The notes under the pieces were generated by a model. That model did not search any database. It worked only from the letters and a program-made list of their open reading frames with translations, and was not told where the DNA came from. From Paenibacillus mellifer (GTDB lineage: Bacteria; Bacillota; Bacilli; Paenibacillales; Paenibacillaceae): DNA of 64,000 bases. The DNA is taken from the NCBI RefSeq assembly GCF_023195895.1, contig NZ_JALPRK010000001.1:186001-250000 (forward strand), in the 5' to 3' direction. Shown in pieces: positions 16,539 to 25,667 of this stretch (positions are counted from its first letter, which is position 1; each line of letters starts with the position of its first letter). The position numbers were made by a program, and so were the translations under genes.

Positions 16539-18032
16539 CTATTTCTTCATTTTGTTTGTGGTCTCGTTAGGGGTACGGGATTGCTTCGGGCGCTTGGAGA
16601 ACATCCAAAAGGGCCCGCGAAAAAAAATATCCTTCCAGTCGGCCGGTTTGATCGGCGCGAGCGGAAGCGTGTACGGGGCCCCCAGGCTGGTCAGCTTGGA
16701 CAAATGAATGATCACCAGCCCCAGCCCGAACATGAAGCCAAAGTTTCCGAGCATTCCCGATAAGATGATTAGAGCAAACCGGATGATCCGAATCGAACCG
16801 CTCATTGTGTAGCTGGGAATCACAAAGGAAGCGATGGCGGACATAGCTACGGCGATGATCAGGATGTTACTGGTAAAGCCCGCCTCCACCGCTGCCGTGC
16901 CGATGACGATACCGCCTACGATCCCGATGGTTTGCCCGATCTTGGAAGGTAGACGGGCGCCGGCTTCACGCAGCAGCTCTAAGGTTGTTTCCATCATCAA
17001 GGCCTCTAGGACTGGGGGAAAAGGGACGCGGCTGCGCGATTCGGCCATCGAGGCCAGCAAATTTTGCGGAATCATCTCATAATGGTACGTCGTGATGGAC
17101 ACATACATGGAGGTTAACGTCAGCGTTAGCACGAAGGCGACGTACCGCAGGACCCGAAGAAACGTGCCGACCGCCCAGCGGCTGTAATAATCGTCGGGCG
17201 AGGTGAAAAACTCGAATATCGTCGTAGGTCCCACGATCACCGACGGGCTTTGGTCCATAATTACAACCACCCGGCCTTCGTTCAGCTTGGAAACGGCGAC
17301 GTCCGGACGCTCCGAGGTGAGGAACAGCGGAAAGATCGTGGATGGAAAATCCTCGATCAATTGCACAAGCATGCTGCCGTCAAAAACCGCGCTGTACTCG
17401 ATGCTTCGAATCCGGTCCGACATCCGGTCGACGAAGTCCATATTGGCGATTTCGTCGATGTAAAGCAAAGAAACCTTGGTCTTGAAAATTTCTCCGACCT
17501 CGAATTGTTTGACCTTTAACCGGCTGCTTTTCACCCTGCGGCGGATGATGGACAGGTTGGTATCGAGTGATTCATTAAAGGCATCATGCGGGCCGACAAT
17601 CGTAGACTCCGTCTGTGACGATTCAATGGCCCGTTTCTCTGGACCGTAAACGGAAATTAAGTAAATCCCTTGCGGCAAGAACAAGGCGGCATTTCCGTCC
17701 AAAATACCGCGCACGACTTTCGTTGTATCGTCCTCAAGCTTGAATTGGGATTGCCGCAGAAGCCCGCCCAGTTCTTCCTGGCGGATGTTTTCCAACGGAA
17801 TGATCACGTTGTTGATGAACTTCTGTTTGTCGACCAGATGTTCGAAGTAGATGATATCGACCTGAAGTATCGGGTAATTCCGGTGAGCCAGGTCGGTGCA
17901 GTCTTGGAACTCATCCAACACGCGATCCAGCGACAACGGGCCTGGAGCCTGGGGTTCGGAAACATGGGACGTTTGCTGTTGTGGTTTTTGTCTGGCCATC
18001 GTTAGGATGGATTTCATCAATCGGGAGAACAA
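16539..18032 (-). CDS. Spore germinant receptor A subunit, GerAA/GerKA family
   Basis: A subunit of the receptor, 497 aa from the chosen start. A cytoplasmic N-terminal domain (residues about 30-280, with DIIYFEHLVDKQKFINNVI and VSLLYIDEIANMDFVDRM) is followed by several membrane helices (FVLTLTLTSMYVSITTYH, IIGTAAVEAGFTSNILIIAVAMS). The conserved SRVPFPPVLEALMME block is present. The start is a TTG at 18032 with GGAGG 9 nt upstream; the in-frame ATG at 18146 would add an unlikely Ser/His-rich tail and has no clear RBS. It is first in the operon. Confidence 0.88.
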   Translation of the reverse strand: MFSRLMKSILTMARQKPQQQTSHVSEPQAPGPLSLDRVLDEFQDCTDLAHRNYPILQVDIIYFEHLVDKQKFINNVIIPLENIRQEELGGLLRQSQFKLEDDTTKVVRGILDGNAALFLPQGIYLISVYGPEKRAIESSQTESTIVGPHDAFNESLDTNLSIIRRRVKSSRLKVKQFEVGEIFKTKVSLLYIDEIANMDFVDRMSDRIRSIEYSAVFDGSMLVQLIEDFPSTIFPLFLTSERPDVAVSKLNEGRVVVIMDQSPSVIVGPTTIFEFFTSPDDYYSRWAVGTFLRVLRYVAFVLTLTLTSMYVSITTYHYEMIPQNLLASMAESRSRVPFPPVLEALMMETTLELLREAGARLPSKIGQTIGIVGGIVIGTAAVEAGFTSNILIIAVAMSAIASFVIPSYTMSGSIRIIRFALIILSGMLGNFGFMFGLGLVIIHLSKLTSLGAPYTLPLAPIKPADWKDIFFRGPFWMFSKRPKQSRTPNETTNKMKK

Positions 18033-18126
18033 GGCGGAATTCCTCCAGCTGAGGTATTTTCTTCTATTGTGTGTAGCCTTGGAAGAACTATGCAGGGAAG
18101 ACGGGCCAGGGATCGGATACGCAAAA

Positions 18127-18158
18127 AAAGAATGCCGCATTCTCATGCAGCATTCTTT
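18127..18158 (-). terminator. Terminator of the HAD-family gene
   Basis: AAAGAATGC and GCATTCTTT form a 9-bp stem. Read on the minus strand it is followed by a T-run, 10 nt beyond the HAD stop and upstream of the germination operon. Confidence 0.85.
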
Positions 18159-18167
18159 GGCTTCTTC

Positions 18168-18899
18168 TTATAAGGATTCACCCAACAACAACCGGGCAAG
18201 CTCAGCGTAGCTGCTAACCGGCGTGTGAAGGAGGTGCGGGTCCGTCTCGGGGCGGACTCCGCGATGGTTAAACCAAACCGCCCGCCAGCCGGCACCGACG
18301 GCCCCAACGACGTCGTTACGCCAGGAATCTCCGAGGTAACAACACTGTTCCGCACTCTTGCCCAGCTTCCCTTCGATAAGCTTAAACAGCCGAGTGTCCG
18401 GTTTGGTGAAGCCTACCGCTCCCGAGATGAATACCAACTCGGCGGGGATCAATCGATCTACCCCCAGCGCTCGAATTTTGCGCCATTGGTGCTCCGGCGG
18501 TCCGTTGGTAATGACCCCAACGATGGCACCCAACTCCTGGAGCTTGCCGATCAACTCGAACGCCCCGGTGAACGGGCGAATATCAAATTGGCGGTCCAGG
18601 TAAGCCGCCTGAACGGATGCGGCCTCTTCAGGCGACAACGTCAGGCCGAACTCTCCCAGCGAACGTACGAAGCGCTCGGTGCGCATCGATTCGAGCACCT
18701 GGCCGTGCGTTGGCGTGCCACCGGCCTCAACCGATAGGAAATCACTGTAATAGCGCATCCGATGATAGGCCGGCTCATAAGGAAAGTCCGGCCCGGTGTC
18801 TAAGGTCGCTTCCAACGCTTCGCGAAAAGGCTGCAGATGGTCGTATAACGTATCGTCGACGTCAAAAAAAACTGCATGGTTTACGTTAATGAGTTTCAT
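18168..18899 (-). CDS. HAD-superfamily phosphatase (YjjG-like subgroup)
   Basis: Cytoplasmic haloacid-dehalogenase-type hydrolase, 243 aa. It has motif I FFDVDDTLYDH (nucleophile and acid Asp), motif II GVITNGPPEHQ, the motif III Lys in GAVGFTKPDTRLF, and motif IV YLGDSWRNDVVGA. A helical cap domain lies between motifs I and II (about residues 20-110). The family dephosphorylates nucleotides or other small phosphoesters; the exact substrate is not deducible. It lies upstream of, and in the same direction as, the germination operon, but is separated from it by a terminator. Confidence 0.85.
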   Translation of the reverse strand: MKLINVNHAVFFDVDDTLYDHLQPFREALEATLDTGPDFPYEPAYHRMRYYSDFLSVEAGGTPTHGQVLESMRTERFVRSLGEFGLTLSPEEAASVQAAYLDRQFDIRPFTGAFELIGKLQELGAIVGVITNGPPEHQWRKIRALGVDRLIPAELVFISGAVGFTKPDTRLFKLIEGKLGKSAEQCCYLGDSWRNDVVGAVGAGWRAVWFNHRGVRPETDPHLLHTPVSSYAELARLLLGESL

Positions 18900-19103
18900 A
18901 GCGATGATCTTCTTCTCCCTCTAGTGACCGAAGTAGAAAACCTCGGCTTTTTCCTTTAAAATGCTTATGTATGCGCGGGCTGCGGATATCGCCGCCTCCT
19001 CATTATACGTGACAGATTCGAAAAATACATAGTTTCATCCGGCCGATTCGTTATATGATGGGAGCGGGTTGTACAACTTTGGACGGAAAGGTTAGGACCG
19101 GAC

Positions 19104-20864
19104 GTGAAAAAACCGAAACGATGGTTTACTTTAAGAAATCAAATCTTCATCAGTTTCATGCTGCTGATGGTTTTTGTCCTGGGGATCGCCAGCGTACTGA
19201 CGTATTCCCGGGTGTCCGCACTGCTAGAAACCAACGCCGAGAAACATATCAGCCAAACCGCCTTGCAGGCCAATGGTCGCCTGGATGCGCTGATCGCCCA
19301 AATCAATACCCTGACGACACAAGTTGCCACCGACGATTACGTACAGCAACTGCTGCTGGCTGAAGTTCAAGGGCAAGAGACGCCGTTCAGCTCGCGTCAA
19401 TCGCTGCTGCCTTTGTTTAGTGATTATCAAGCTTATGTGACCGGCATCAAATCACTTGAGTTATATACCAATGATTATCGTCGCTTGTTCCCGCTGAATG
19501 AGACCCAACTCATCGACACGATTGACTCGCAATGGATTAATGCAGCCAATTGGGGGAAAGGGGCGCTCGTTTGGATCGGCGTTGATCCGCGCGACCCCTC
19601 TTCCGTACTGGCGCTGCGACGGGTCAGTTTGCTTGACCGCTGGTTTTCGTCCGGGGGATATTTAATGGTACGGATCGACCGGACCTATTTCCAAATTCAT
19701 GAGCAGATCGACGGAGATGGCGGAGAATACATCCTGCTGGTCGATGGAAATCAACGGCCGGTCGCGACGAATTTCAGCTTTCCCGCCGAGGACTTGGATT
19801 TGCAGGGATTGCTGGGCAACGAGGGGAAGAATATCACGATAGATGGACAAGAGTTTATTGAGGTGAAACAGGCCTCCAAAGCGACGGGCTGGACGCTGGT
19901 CTTCTTTACGCCGATCAGCTACGTGACCAGCGGGATTTCCGCCCTGCGAACGGCGGTCATCGCCTCGGGGGCTATTGGGGTGCTGCTGTTCCTATTCATG
20001 TCGCTGTCGCTGTCCACGATGATTACCCGACCAATCTTCCGGCTGATCAAAGCGATGCGCGGGGCGAGATTCGGGGTGCTGCAACCGAACCCGATGTTCT
20101 CGAAAACGATGGAAATCAACGAGCTGAACAATTCCTACAACCAAATGGTCGACAACATGAACGAATTGATCCGCGTCGTATACGAGAAGGAGCTCCTGCA
20201 AAGCCGCACCGAATTAAAGGCGCTTCAGGCGCAAATCAACCCGCATTTCCTGTTCAATACGCTGGAGGCCTTCTATTGGTCGCTGGAGGACAAGGGGGAA
20301 GAGGAACTGGCGAACCTGGTGGTCGGCATGTCCAGCCTGTTCCGGTACATCATCAGCAGCCCGAACCAGGACGAATGGGTGACGATGGAGGACGAACTGG
20401 AGCATGTGGAACGCTACCTGCAGTTGATGGATATTCGCCTTGCGGACCGGTTAACCTGGTCCATTGATGCCGGCGAGTTCCGACACGTTAAAATTCCGAA
20501 GCTTCTGATTCAACCGCTGGTGGAGAACGCGATATTGCACGGGGTTGAGAAACAAATCGGACAGGGCAAAGTGAGCGTAAGCGTCGAATCGTCGGAGCGG
20601 GAGGGATACGTGAAAGTCACCGTACGGGACAACGGTCCCGGGATGGACGAAGATACGCTGCTCGGCTTGATGCAGGCCATGGAAGGGGGGCCTTCCATTT
20701 CCACCAAGGGGACGGGCGTCGGTATCGTGAATGTGCAGCGGCGGCTGCGCTTGTATTTTGACGGTGAGCAAGGGGAAAAACATGGGTTGCGGGTGACGAG
20801 CTTTCCTGGCGAAGGAACGGCCGTTAGCTTTGAAATACCTAGCGAATACGGGGGAACGGTATGA
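19104..20864 (+). CDS. YesM-type sensor histidine kinase
   Basis: Membrane sensor kinase of 586 aa from the LytS/YesM class. TM1 is at about residues 13-35, an extracytoplasmic sensor covers about 36-280, TM2 about 285-305 (AVIASGAIGVLLFLFMSLSLS), then a HAMP segment. The His_kinase domain has LQAQINPHFLFNTLE (phosphoacceptor His), and the HATPase has LVENAILHG, VRDNGPGM and GTGVGIVNVQRRL. GTG start. It overlaps the response regulator gene by 4 bp (ATGA), so the two are translationally coupled. Such pairs usually sense extracellular sugars together with a lipoprotein, and one follows at 21799. Confidence 0.92.
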   Translation: MKKPKRWFTLRNQIFISFMLLMVFVLGIASVLTYSRVSALLETNAEKHISQTALQANGRLDALIAQINTLTTQVATDDYVQQLLLAEVQGQETPFSSRQSLLPLFSDYQAYVTGIKSLELYTNDYRRLFPLNETQLIDTIDSQWINAANWGKGALVWIGVDPRDPSSVLALRRVSLLDRWFSSGGYLMVRIDRTYFQIHEQIDGDGGEYILLVDGNQRPVATNFSFPAEDLDLQGLLGNEGKNITIDGQEFIEVKQASKATGWTLVFFTPISYVTSGISALRTAVIASGAIGVLLFLFMSLSLSTMITRPIFRLIKAMRGARFGVLQPNPMFSKTMEINELNNSYNQMVDNMNELIRVVYEKELLQSRTELKALQAQINPHFLFNTLEAFYWSLEDKGEEELANLVVGMSSLFRYIISSPNQDEWVTMEDELEHVERYLQLMDIRLADRLTWSIDAGEFRHVKIPKLLIQPLVENAILHGVEKQIGQGKVSVSVESSEREGYVKVTVRDNGPGMDEDTLLGLMQAMEGGPSISTKGTGVGIVNVQRRLRLYFDGEQGEKHGLRVTSFPGEGTAVSFEIPSEYGGTV

Positions 20865-21658
20865 AGCAGACAAAAACGATTCTTGTGGTGGAGGATGAGC
20901 CGAGGACGAGGCAAGGGTTTACGAAAACGCTGGAAGCCTGGTCCGCCGGCCGATACCGGATCGAATCGATGGACAGCGGGCAGGCTGCGCTGGCTTGGCT
21001 GGAGAACCATGTCGCTCACCTGCTGATCACGGATATCCGCATGCCCGGCATTAGCGGGCTGGAGCTGATCGAGATGCAACAGCGCCACAAGCAGTTCAAA
21101 CCGGTCGCCATCATCATATCGGGTTATGCGGAGTTCGAATACGCGCAAAAAGCAATGCAATTAGGTGTCGTGAATTATTTGCTGAAGCCGGTGGATAAGC
21201 ATAAGCTGGTCCAGGCCGTGGAACAGGCGCTCTTGGTCGAGGATGACCGGCACCGGATCGAGACGATGGAGAAGCTGGTCGATCCGCGGCTGCTGGAGAC
21301 GAAAGAGACGGATACGCAGTACACTCCCCAGGTGCGCGAGGCGCTGAGCTTCCTGGACGAGCATTTGCACGAACCGATCACGATGCGTCAAGTTGCCGAC
21401 CGGTTGCATTTGAATCCCAGCTATTTCAGCGTGCTGTTTAAAGAGCAGACGGACCTGACCTTCAGTGAATATATCAGCCGGCTGCGGGTGCTTCGCGCCA
21501 AAGAGCTGCTGCTTCGGACGACGTTGTCCGTCGGGGAGATCGCCGAACGGGTAGGCTACCAAAGCGACAAATATTTCATCAAGGTGTTCAAAAGCTATGA
21601 AGGCATGAGTCCCAGCAAATACCGCAGCCAGACGAAGGAGACGGAGGCGGACACGTAG
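20861..21658 (+). CDS. YesN-type response regulator with AraC output domain
   Basis: A 265-aa response regulator. The receiver is at about residues 5-125 (acidic pocket VVEDEPR, phospho-Asp in LLITDIRMPG, Lys in YLLKPVDKHK). The AraC double HTH is at about residues 150-255 (ITMRQVADRLHLNPSYFSVLF, then VGEIAERVGYQSDKYFIKVFKSYEGMSPSKYR). It lacks the long central region of many YesN proteins. It is the partner of the kinase immediately upstream and probably activates the sugar-binding lipoprotein gene 140 bp downstream. Confidence 0.92.
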   Translation: MKQTKTILVVEDEPRTRQGFTKTLEAWSAGRYRIESMDSGQAALAWLENHVAHLLITDIRMPGISGLELIEMQQRHKQFKPVAIIISGYAEFEYAQKAMQLGVVNYLLKPVDKHKLVQAVEQALLVEDDRHRIETMEKLVDPRLLETKETDTQYTPQVREALSFLDEHLHEPITMRQVADRLHLNPSYFSVLFKEQTDLTFSEYISRLRVLRAKELLLRTTLSVGEIAERVGYQSDKYFIKVFKSYEGMSPSKYRSQTKETEADT

Positions 21659-21751
21659 AGGCAGGGCGGGGAATCCGACATTTTTTGCGGAGGACCGGCT
21701 CCCGTCTTATCCGTGCTATGGAAGCGGAATCATCATCGTGATACACTGGGA

Positions 21752-21765
21752 TTGAAGCGGTTACA
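21752..21765 (+). promoter_or_regulatory. Weak cre-like site upstream of the sugar-binding lipoprotein
   Basis: TTGAAGCGGTTACA fits the cre consensus TGWAANCGNTNWCA at 12 of 14 positions. It lies 33 bp before the ATG. Recorded as a candidate only. Confidence 0.3.
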
Positions 21766-21798
21766 CCAAATAGCCGTGAATCACTAGGGGGATCAAGC

Positions 21799-23130
21799 AT
21801 GTCCAACCAAAAAACAACATCCATCCTATTGATTTGGCTTCTCCTGCTCTTGGGACTCTCGGGCTGCGCAAGTAATAGGACAGCAGGGGGCGGCGGCACG
21901 GAAGGCCAACCGGCATCGGCGGCGGGCGGGAACGTAACGATTCAGTTCATGCATCTATGGCCTGCAGGCGCTTCGCCGCAGCAAAATAAGCTGGTGAACG
22001 AAATCATCGAACAATACCAGTCCGAGCATCCGAATATAACGATTCAGCAGGAAGTGCTGGAGAACGAGCAGTATAAGAACAAATTGAAAATTTTGTCTGC
22101 TGCGAACGAGCTGCCCGATGTGGGCGTCACCTGGGCTGCCGGGTTTATGGACCCGTACGTGAAGGGCGATCTGTTCGCTCCGCTTGACGATTTGCTGGAC
22201 CGCGGCTTAAAGGACCAATTTGTGCCGGGCGCAACCGATGCATACGCGGTGCAGGGAAGAACGTACGGCTTGCCGATCGAGTTGAACATTTCGCCGATCT
22301 ATTATAATAAGGCGATTTTTGAAAAATACCATCTGGAAGTACCGCAAACCTACGATCAGTTCCTGGACGTGATCCGGACGTTGAACGACAACGGGGTAAC
22401 CCCCATCGCGCTGGGGAACCGGGACCGCTGGACAGGCTCGATGTGGTACATGTACCTTGCCGACCGGCTCGGGGGACCGGAAACGCTGAAGAAGGCGATC
22501 GATCGTTCCGGCACTTTCGAGGATCCGGCGCTGATTCAGGCGGCAGCCGAAATTCAAAAGCTGGTGGACATGAACGCGTTTATCAAAGGCTTTAACGGCT
22601 TGTCTAATGAAGAAGGCAAATCCGTATTCTTGAATGAGCAGGCTGCCATGTTCCTGGCGGGGACCTGGGAGGTTCCCAACTTTACGAGCAACCCGGACGT
22701 CCCCCAGAATTTCAAACAGAACGTAGGCTTCTTCAAATTCCCGACCTTCGCCGGCGGCAAGGGGGACATCAACAGCTGGGTAGGCGGGCCTGGCGTTGGC
22801 TTGTTTGTCGCGGAAAACTCCAAAATCAAAGATGAGGCGAAGAAATTCGTCGAGTATTTCATCAGCAAGTGGGGCGCCGAATCGGTCAGCACGGCGGGAG
22901 TTATTCCGGCAACGAAGGTGGACACCTCCGCTTCGGATTTGCCGCAGCTCTACATCGATTTGCTGGATGAGCTGAATAATGCCAGCAACCTGACTTTATT
23001 TGCCGACGTGCAGATGAAATGGAACGCCGCGCAAACGCATTTGAATATGATTCAGGCCTTGTTCGGCGAAGCGGTGACGCCGGAACAATTCGTGAAAGAA
23101 CATGAAGCCGCGCTGCAGAAAGGAGATTGA
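21799..23130 (+). CDS. Sugar ABC transporter substrate-binding lipoprotein (family 1)
   Basis: Extracellular carbohydrate-binding lipoprotein of 443 aa. The signal and lipobox LGLSGC put the lipid Cys at about residue 24, followed by a Gly/Ala-rich linker and the bilobed domain (VTIQFMHLWPAGASPQQNKLVNEIIEQYQ; AMFLAGTWEVPNF; GGPGVGLFVAENSKIKDEAKKFVEYF). No permease or ATPase genes follow: it is closed by a terminator and then by a convergent gene. It may therefore feed permeases encoded elsewhere, or act as the sensory partner of the YesM-like kinase upstream. Confidence 0.9.
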   Translation: MSNQKTTSILLIWLLLLLGLSGCASNRTAGGGGTEGQPASAAGGNVTIQFMHLWPAGASPQQNKLVNEIIEQYQSEHPNITIQQEVLENEQYKNKLKILSAANELPDVGVTWAAGFMDPYVKGDLFAPLDDLLDRGLKDQFVPGATDAYAVQGRTYGLPIELNISPIYYNKAIFEKYHLEVPQTYDQFLDVIRTLNDNGVTPIALGNRDRWTGSMWYMYLADRLGGPETLKKAIDRSGTFEDPALIQAAAEIQKLVDMNAFIKGFNGLSNEEGKSVFLNEQAAMFLAGTWEVPNFTSNPDVPQNFKQNVGFFKFPTFAGGKGDINSWVGGPGVGLFVAENSKIKDEAKKFVEYFISKWGAESVSTAGVIPATKVDTSASDLPQLYIDLLDELNNASNLTLFADVQMKWNAAQTHLNMIQALFGEAVTPEQFVKEHEAALQKGD

Positions 23131-23143
23131 TCCCGTCGATAAG

Positions 23144-23184
23144 AAGGACCTTCCGCCGATGAGGCGGAAGGTCCTTTAGTTTTA
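23144..23184 (+). terminator. Terminator of the binding-protein gene, possibly bidirectional
   Basis: AGGACCTTCCGCC (23145-23157) pairs perfectly with GGCGGAAGGTCCT (23163-23175), followed by TTAGTTTTAT. It sits between convergent genes. Confidence 0.9.
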
Positions 23185-24105
23185 TCCCACGTATTGTGAT
23201 AACGAAATCAGGGCGGTCATCGTGATGATGTTCAGCAGCGTGGAGATCAGCACGGTTTGCGAGGCGAAATCCGGTTCGTTGTCGTATTCTTCCGCTAGTA
23301 TCGTGCTGTTCACGCCGGTCGGCATGCCGGAAGCGATCAGCAGGGCTTGGGCCGGAATCCCCTTGAGGCCAAGCGTCCACACGAGCGCAAACCCGATGGC
23401 CGGGCCGATCAGCAGGCGCAGGACTACGCTGACGTAAACGTCGATCCGGTCGAGCCGAAGCGGATATTTGACGATTTGCGCGCCAAGCGTCAGCAAAGCG
23501 ATGGCGACCATCGAATCGGCGATGTAACCCAGCGGCTTCGCTACGAAATAAGGAAGCGGCCATCCGAGTAAGTGCAGCGCCATTCCGAGCACCAAGGCGT
23601 AAGGCACGGGCATCTTCAGGAATCCGATCAATGCGGCTCTCAGCGTGCCGCCGGATTTGGCCCGTTGAACGGACATCACGCCGTAGGTGAACGTGACTAA
23701 GCTCTGGAACGTCATTACCAGCGTCTGCACCGAAGCGGCCAACGGATCGCCTTTAAAGGCCAGCTGGTTGATCGGCAGCCCGTAATTGCCGGAGTTGTCG
23801 AGAATCAGACTATTGGTGAAGGCAGCCCGCATGCCCGGCCCGAACTTCAGGCGCCGGCTGACGAGCAGGCTGACCCCGTAGAGCAGCAGGACGTATAAAA
23901 TATAAAATCCCGTAACGCTTCCCAGCAGTTCGGCGGACATCTCCGATTCGTACATGCTTACGAATACGACCGCAGGCGTCACGAAGTAGAAGTTAATCTT
24001 GGCGAGCGTGTACAAATCCAGCTTAAAGGCCCGCTGCATCAATGCGCCTAATCCAATCAAGACAAAAATGGGCAAAACGACGTCCAGTACAATATCGCTG
24101 ATCAT
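23182..24105 (-). CDS. AEC-family (auxin efflux carrier-type) transporter
   Basis: Ten-segment membrane transporter of 307 aa in the AEC/BART superfamily. It shows the two inverted halves: VLPIFVLIGLGALMQRAF at the start and ALLTLGAQIVKYPL / LLIASGMPTGVNSTILAEEYDNEPDFASQTVLISTLLNIIT in the second half. The NSLILDNSGNYGLPI motif of AEC proteins is present. Bacterial members export or take up malate and other organic acids; the substrate here is not predictable. It is monocistronic and convergent with the sugar-binding lipoprotein. Confidence 0.85.
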   Translation of the reverse strand: MISDIVLDVVLPIFVLIGLGALMQRAFKLDLYTLAKINFYFVTPAVVFVSMYESEMSAELLGSVTGFYILYVLLLYGVSLLVSRRLKFGPGMRAAFTNSLILDNSGNYGLPINQLAFKGDPLAASVQTLVMTFQSLVTFTYGVMSVQRAKSGGTLRAALIGFLKMPVPYALVLGMALHLLGWPLPYFVAKPLGYIADSMVAIALLTLGAQIVKYPLRLDRIDVYVSVVLRLLIGPAIGFALVWTLGLKGIPAQALLIASGMPTGVNSTILAEEYDNEPDFASQTVLISTLLNIITMTALISLSQYVG

Positions 24106-24303
24106 CTCCAGATGTTCACTTCTTTCTTAAACGCATATATTGAATACCGTTCACAGGCAGTCGCTTGTTATTATATCACGCCCGCAGACGCATAGAAGAT
24201 GCAAAATGCACGCGGCCCTTCGGGTGTGCTAAAATGGCTTAAAAGATCAAGCCGGACTTGTGGATTAAATTAAACGGGCGGCACGCAAAAGGAGCGAAAG
24301 CAC

Positions 24304-25164
24304 ATGAATAACAATACCCCGCAGAGCCATCCCGTCCTTGGCGACGTGGAGCGGATGATTCACCTGGAGACGGAGTTGACGAAGTTCAATAACGAGCGTT
24401 CCCTGTATTTGGCGGAATCCCGTCTTACCGTGACACAAATCGGCGGGACGACGCTGCTGTCGGACGAGCTGTCCTCGCAGTCGAGCTACTACAATCGCGT
24501 GATCGGCTTTGGACCGGCGGATTTGGATCGGCTGTCCGAGATCCTCGGGATCTATGCGGCGGCGGGCATCGATCCGTGTTTCGACATGAGCCCGGACCGG
24601 CAAACCGGTGAGGTGGCTGAAGCTTTGGCCGCGCAGGGGTTCGTGCCGAGGCTGCAGCTCGCTTTTCTCAAAAATGAATGCAATGGGGAGGACTTGGGGA
24701 GGAAACCTGCGGAAGGGCTCGCACCGCATGCGGAAATTGAAATCTCCCGCATATCTGACGAGGAAGAAGCCCATTCTTTTATCCGACTGATCGAGCGGTC
24801 GCGCGGCGGAGATTCTCCTGCGTTGGATGAGGCGATCGTGCAACGGAAAAGCCGGTATTTCTACCGGGAGGACTTTCAAAATTTCGTTGTCTTTATCGGG
24901 GGAGAACCTGCCGGGATGGGATCGATGTTCATCCGTGGGGACACCGGTTATTTGGCCAACGACTTCACGTTCCCGGATTACCGGAGGCGCGGCGTGCAAA
25001 CGGCATTGATCCGGCACCGGCTGCAAACGGCCGCGGCGCTTGGATTGAAGCGGGTTTACACCGATGTGGAGTTTGCTTCGGCCAGCCACTCGAACATGTT
25101 GAAAGGTGGGTTTGAACTTGTTTATCTGAATGCGTTCTGGATGAAAACGGCGCTGCCGCAGTAA
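24304..25164 (+). CDS. GNAT-family N-acetyltransferase
   Basis: Soluble 286-aa protein. Its C-terminal part (about residues 145-270) is a GNAT fold: FVVFIGGEPAGMGSMFI (beta strands), then the acetyl-CoA loop FTFPDYRRRGVQTALIRHRLQTAAALG with the R-x-x-G-x-Q/A pattern. The N-terminal half (DLDRLSEILGIYAAAGIDPCFDM) resembles a degenerate second GNAT unit, as in other two-lobed members. RBS AAAGGAG. The acceptor substrate is unknown. A terminator overlaps the stop codon. Confidence 0.82.
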   Translation: MNNNTPQSHPVLGDVERMIHLETELTKFNNERSLYLAESRLTVTQIGGTTLLSDELSSQSSYYNRVIGFGPADLDRLSEILGIYAAAGIDPCFDMSPDRQTGEVAEALAAQGFVPRLQLAFLKNECNGEDLGRKPAEGLAPHAEIEISRISDEEEAHSFIRLIERSRGGDSPALDEAIVQRKSRYFYREDFQNFVVFIGGEPAGMGSMFIRGDTGYLANDFTFPDYRRRGVQTALIRHRLQTAAALGLKRVYTDVEFASASHSNMLKGGFELVYLNAFWMKTALPQ

Positions 25165-25186
25165 GCGGTTCAGCGCCGTTTTTTTA
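25146..25186 (+). terminator. Terminator overlapping the GNAT stop codon
   Basis: AACGGCGCTG (25146-25155) and CAGCGCCGTT (25171-25180) form the stem, followed by TTTTTT. The left arm lies inside the last codons. Confidence 0.88.
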
Positions 25187-25639
25187 TTTGGCCGTTCGCC
25201 CGCGGAGGCGCCGCGGCACCCGCCGGATCAAGAGCTGGCCCAGCACCTCGGACAATACGAGCCCGATCGCGATCGAGCCGGATAGGAGAAAAGCTCTGGC
25301 GGCGAATTCGACTGCCAGGTCGTATTCGTTCTCCACGAAGCGACGCATGGCGTCATACGCTAGACCGCCGGGGACCAGTGGAATGATGCCGGCCACGCTG
25401 AAGATAATGACGGGCTTCTTGTAGGCGCGGGCAAACAGCTGGCTTAGGACGCCAACCAGAAAAGTCGCGGCAACGGTCGAAAATACGCTCTCCATCCGCG
25501 GCTCCAGCAGGATGTAGACCATCCAGCCGACCATGCCGGACAAGCCGCATTGGAGCAGCGTTCGTTTGGGGGCGTTAAAGAGGATGCCAAATGCCCCTGA
25601 TGCGATAAAGCTCGCCAACAAATGAACCAAGATAACCAT
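25184..25639 (-). CDS. Threonine/serine exporter family, small (ThrE2-like) subunit
   Basis: A 151-aa membrane protein with about four to five helices (VHLLASFIASGAFGILF, VIIFSVAGIIPLVPGGLAYDAM, AFLLSGSIAIGLVLSEVLGQL). The PLVPGG motif is typical of the DUF3815 half of split ThrE exporters. It is encoded 28 bp downstream of the larger subunit gene on the same strand, so the two form one operon and probably one transporter. Export of threonine or serine is inferred from the family. Confidence 0.85.
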   Translation of the reverse strand: MVILVHLLASFIASGAFGILFNAPKRTLLQCGLSGMVGWMVYILLEPRMESVFSTVAATFLVGVLSQLFARAYKKPVIIFSVAGIIPLVPGGLAYDAMRRFVENEYDLAVEFAARAFLLSGSIAIGLVLSEVLGQLLIRRVPRRLRGRTAK

Positions 25640-25667
25640 CGGACGGTTTCGTCTCCTTCCGGTTCAG

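Noticed and set aside
18033..18146. N-terminal extension of the germinant receptor A subunit
   Set aside because: The extra 38 codons overlap the HAD terminator region and lack a ribosome site; the TTG at 18032 has GGAGG at proper spacing.
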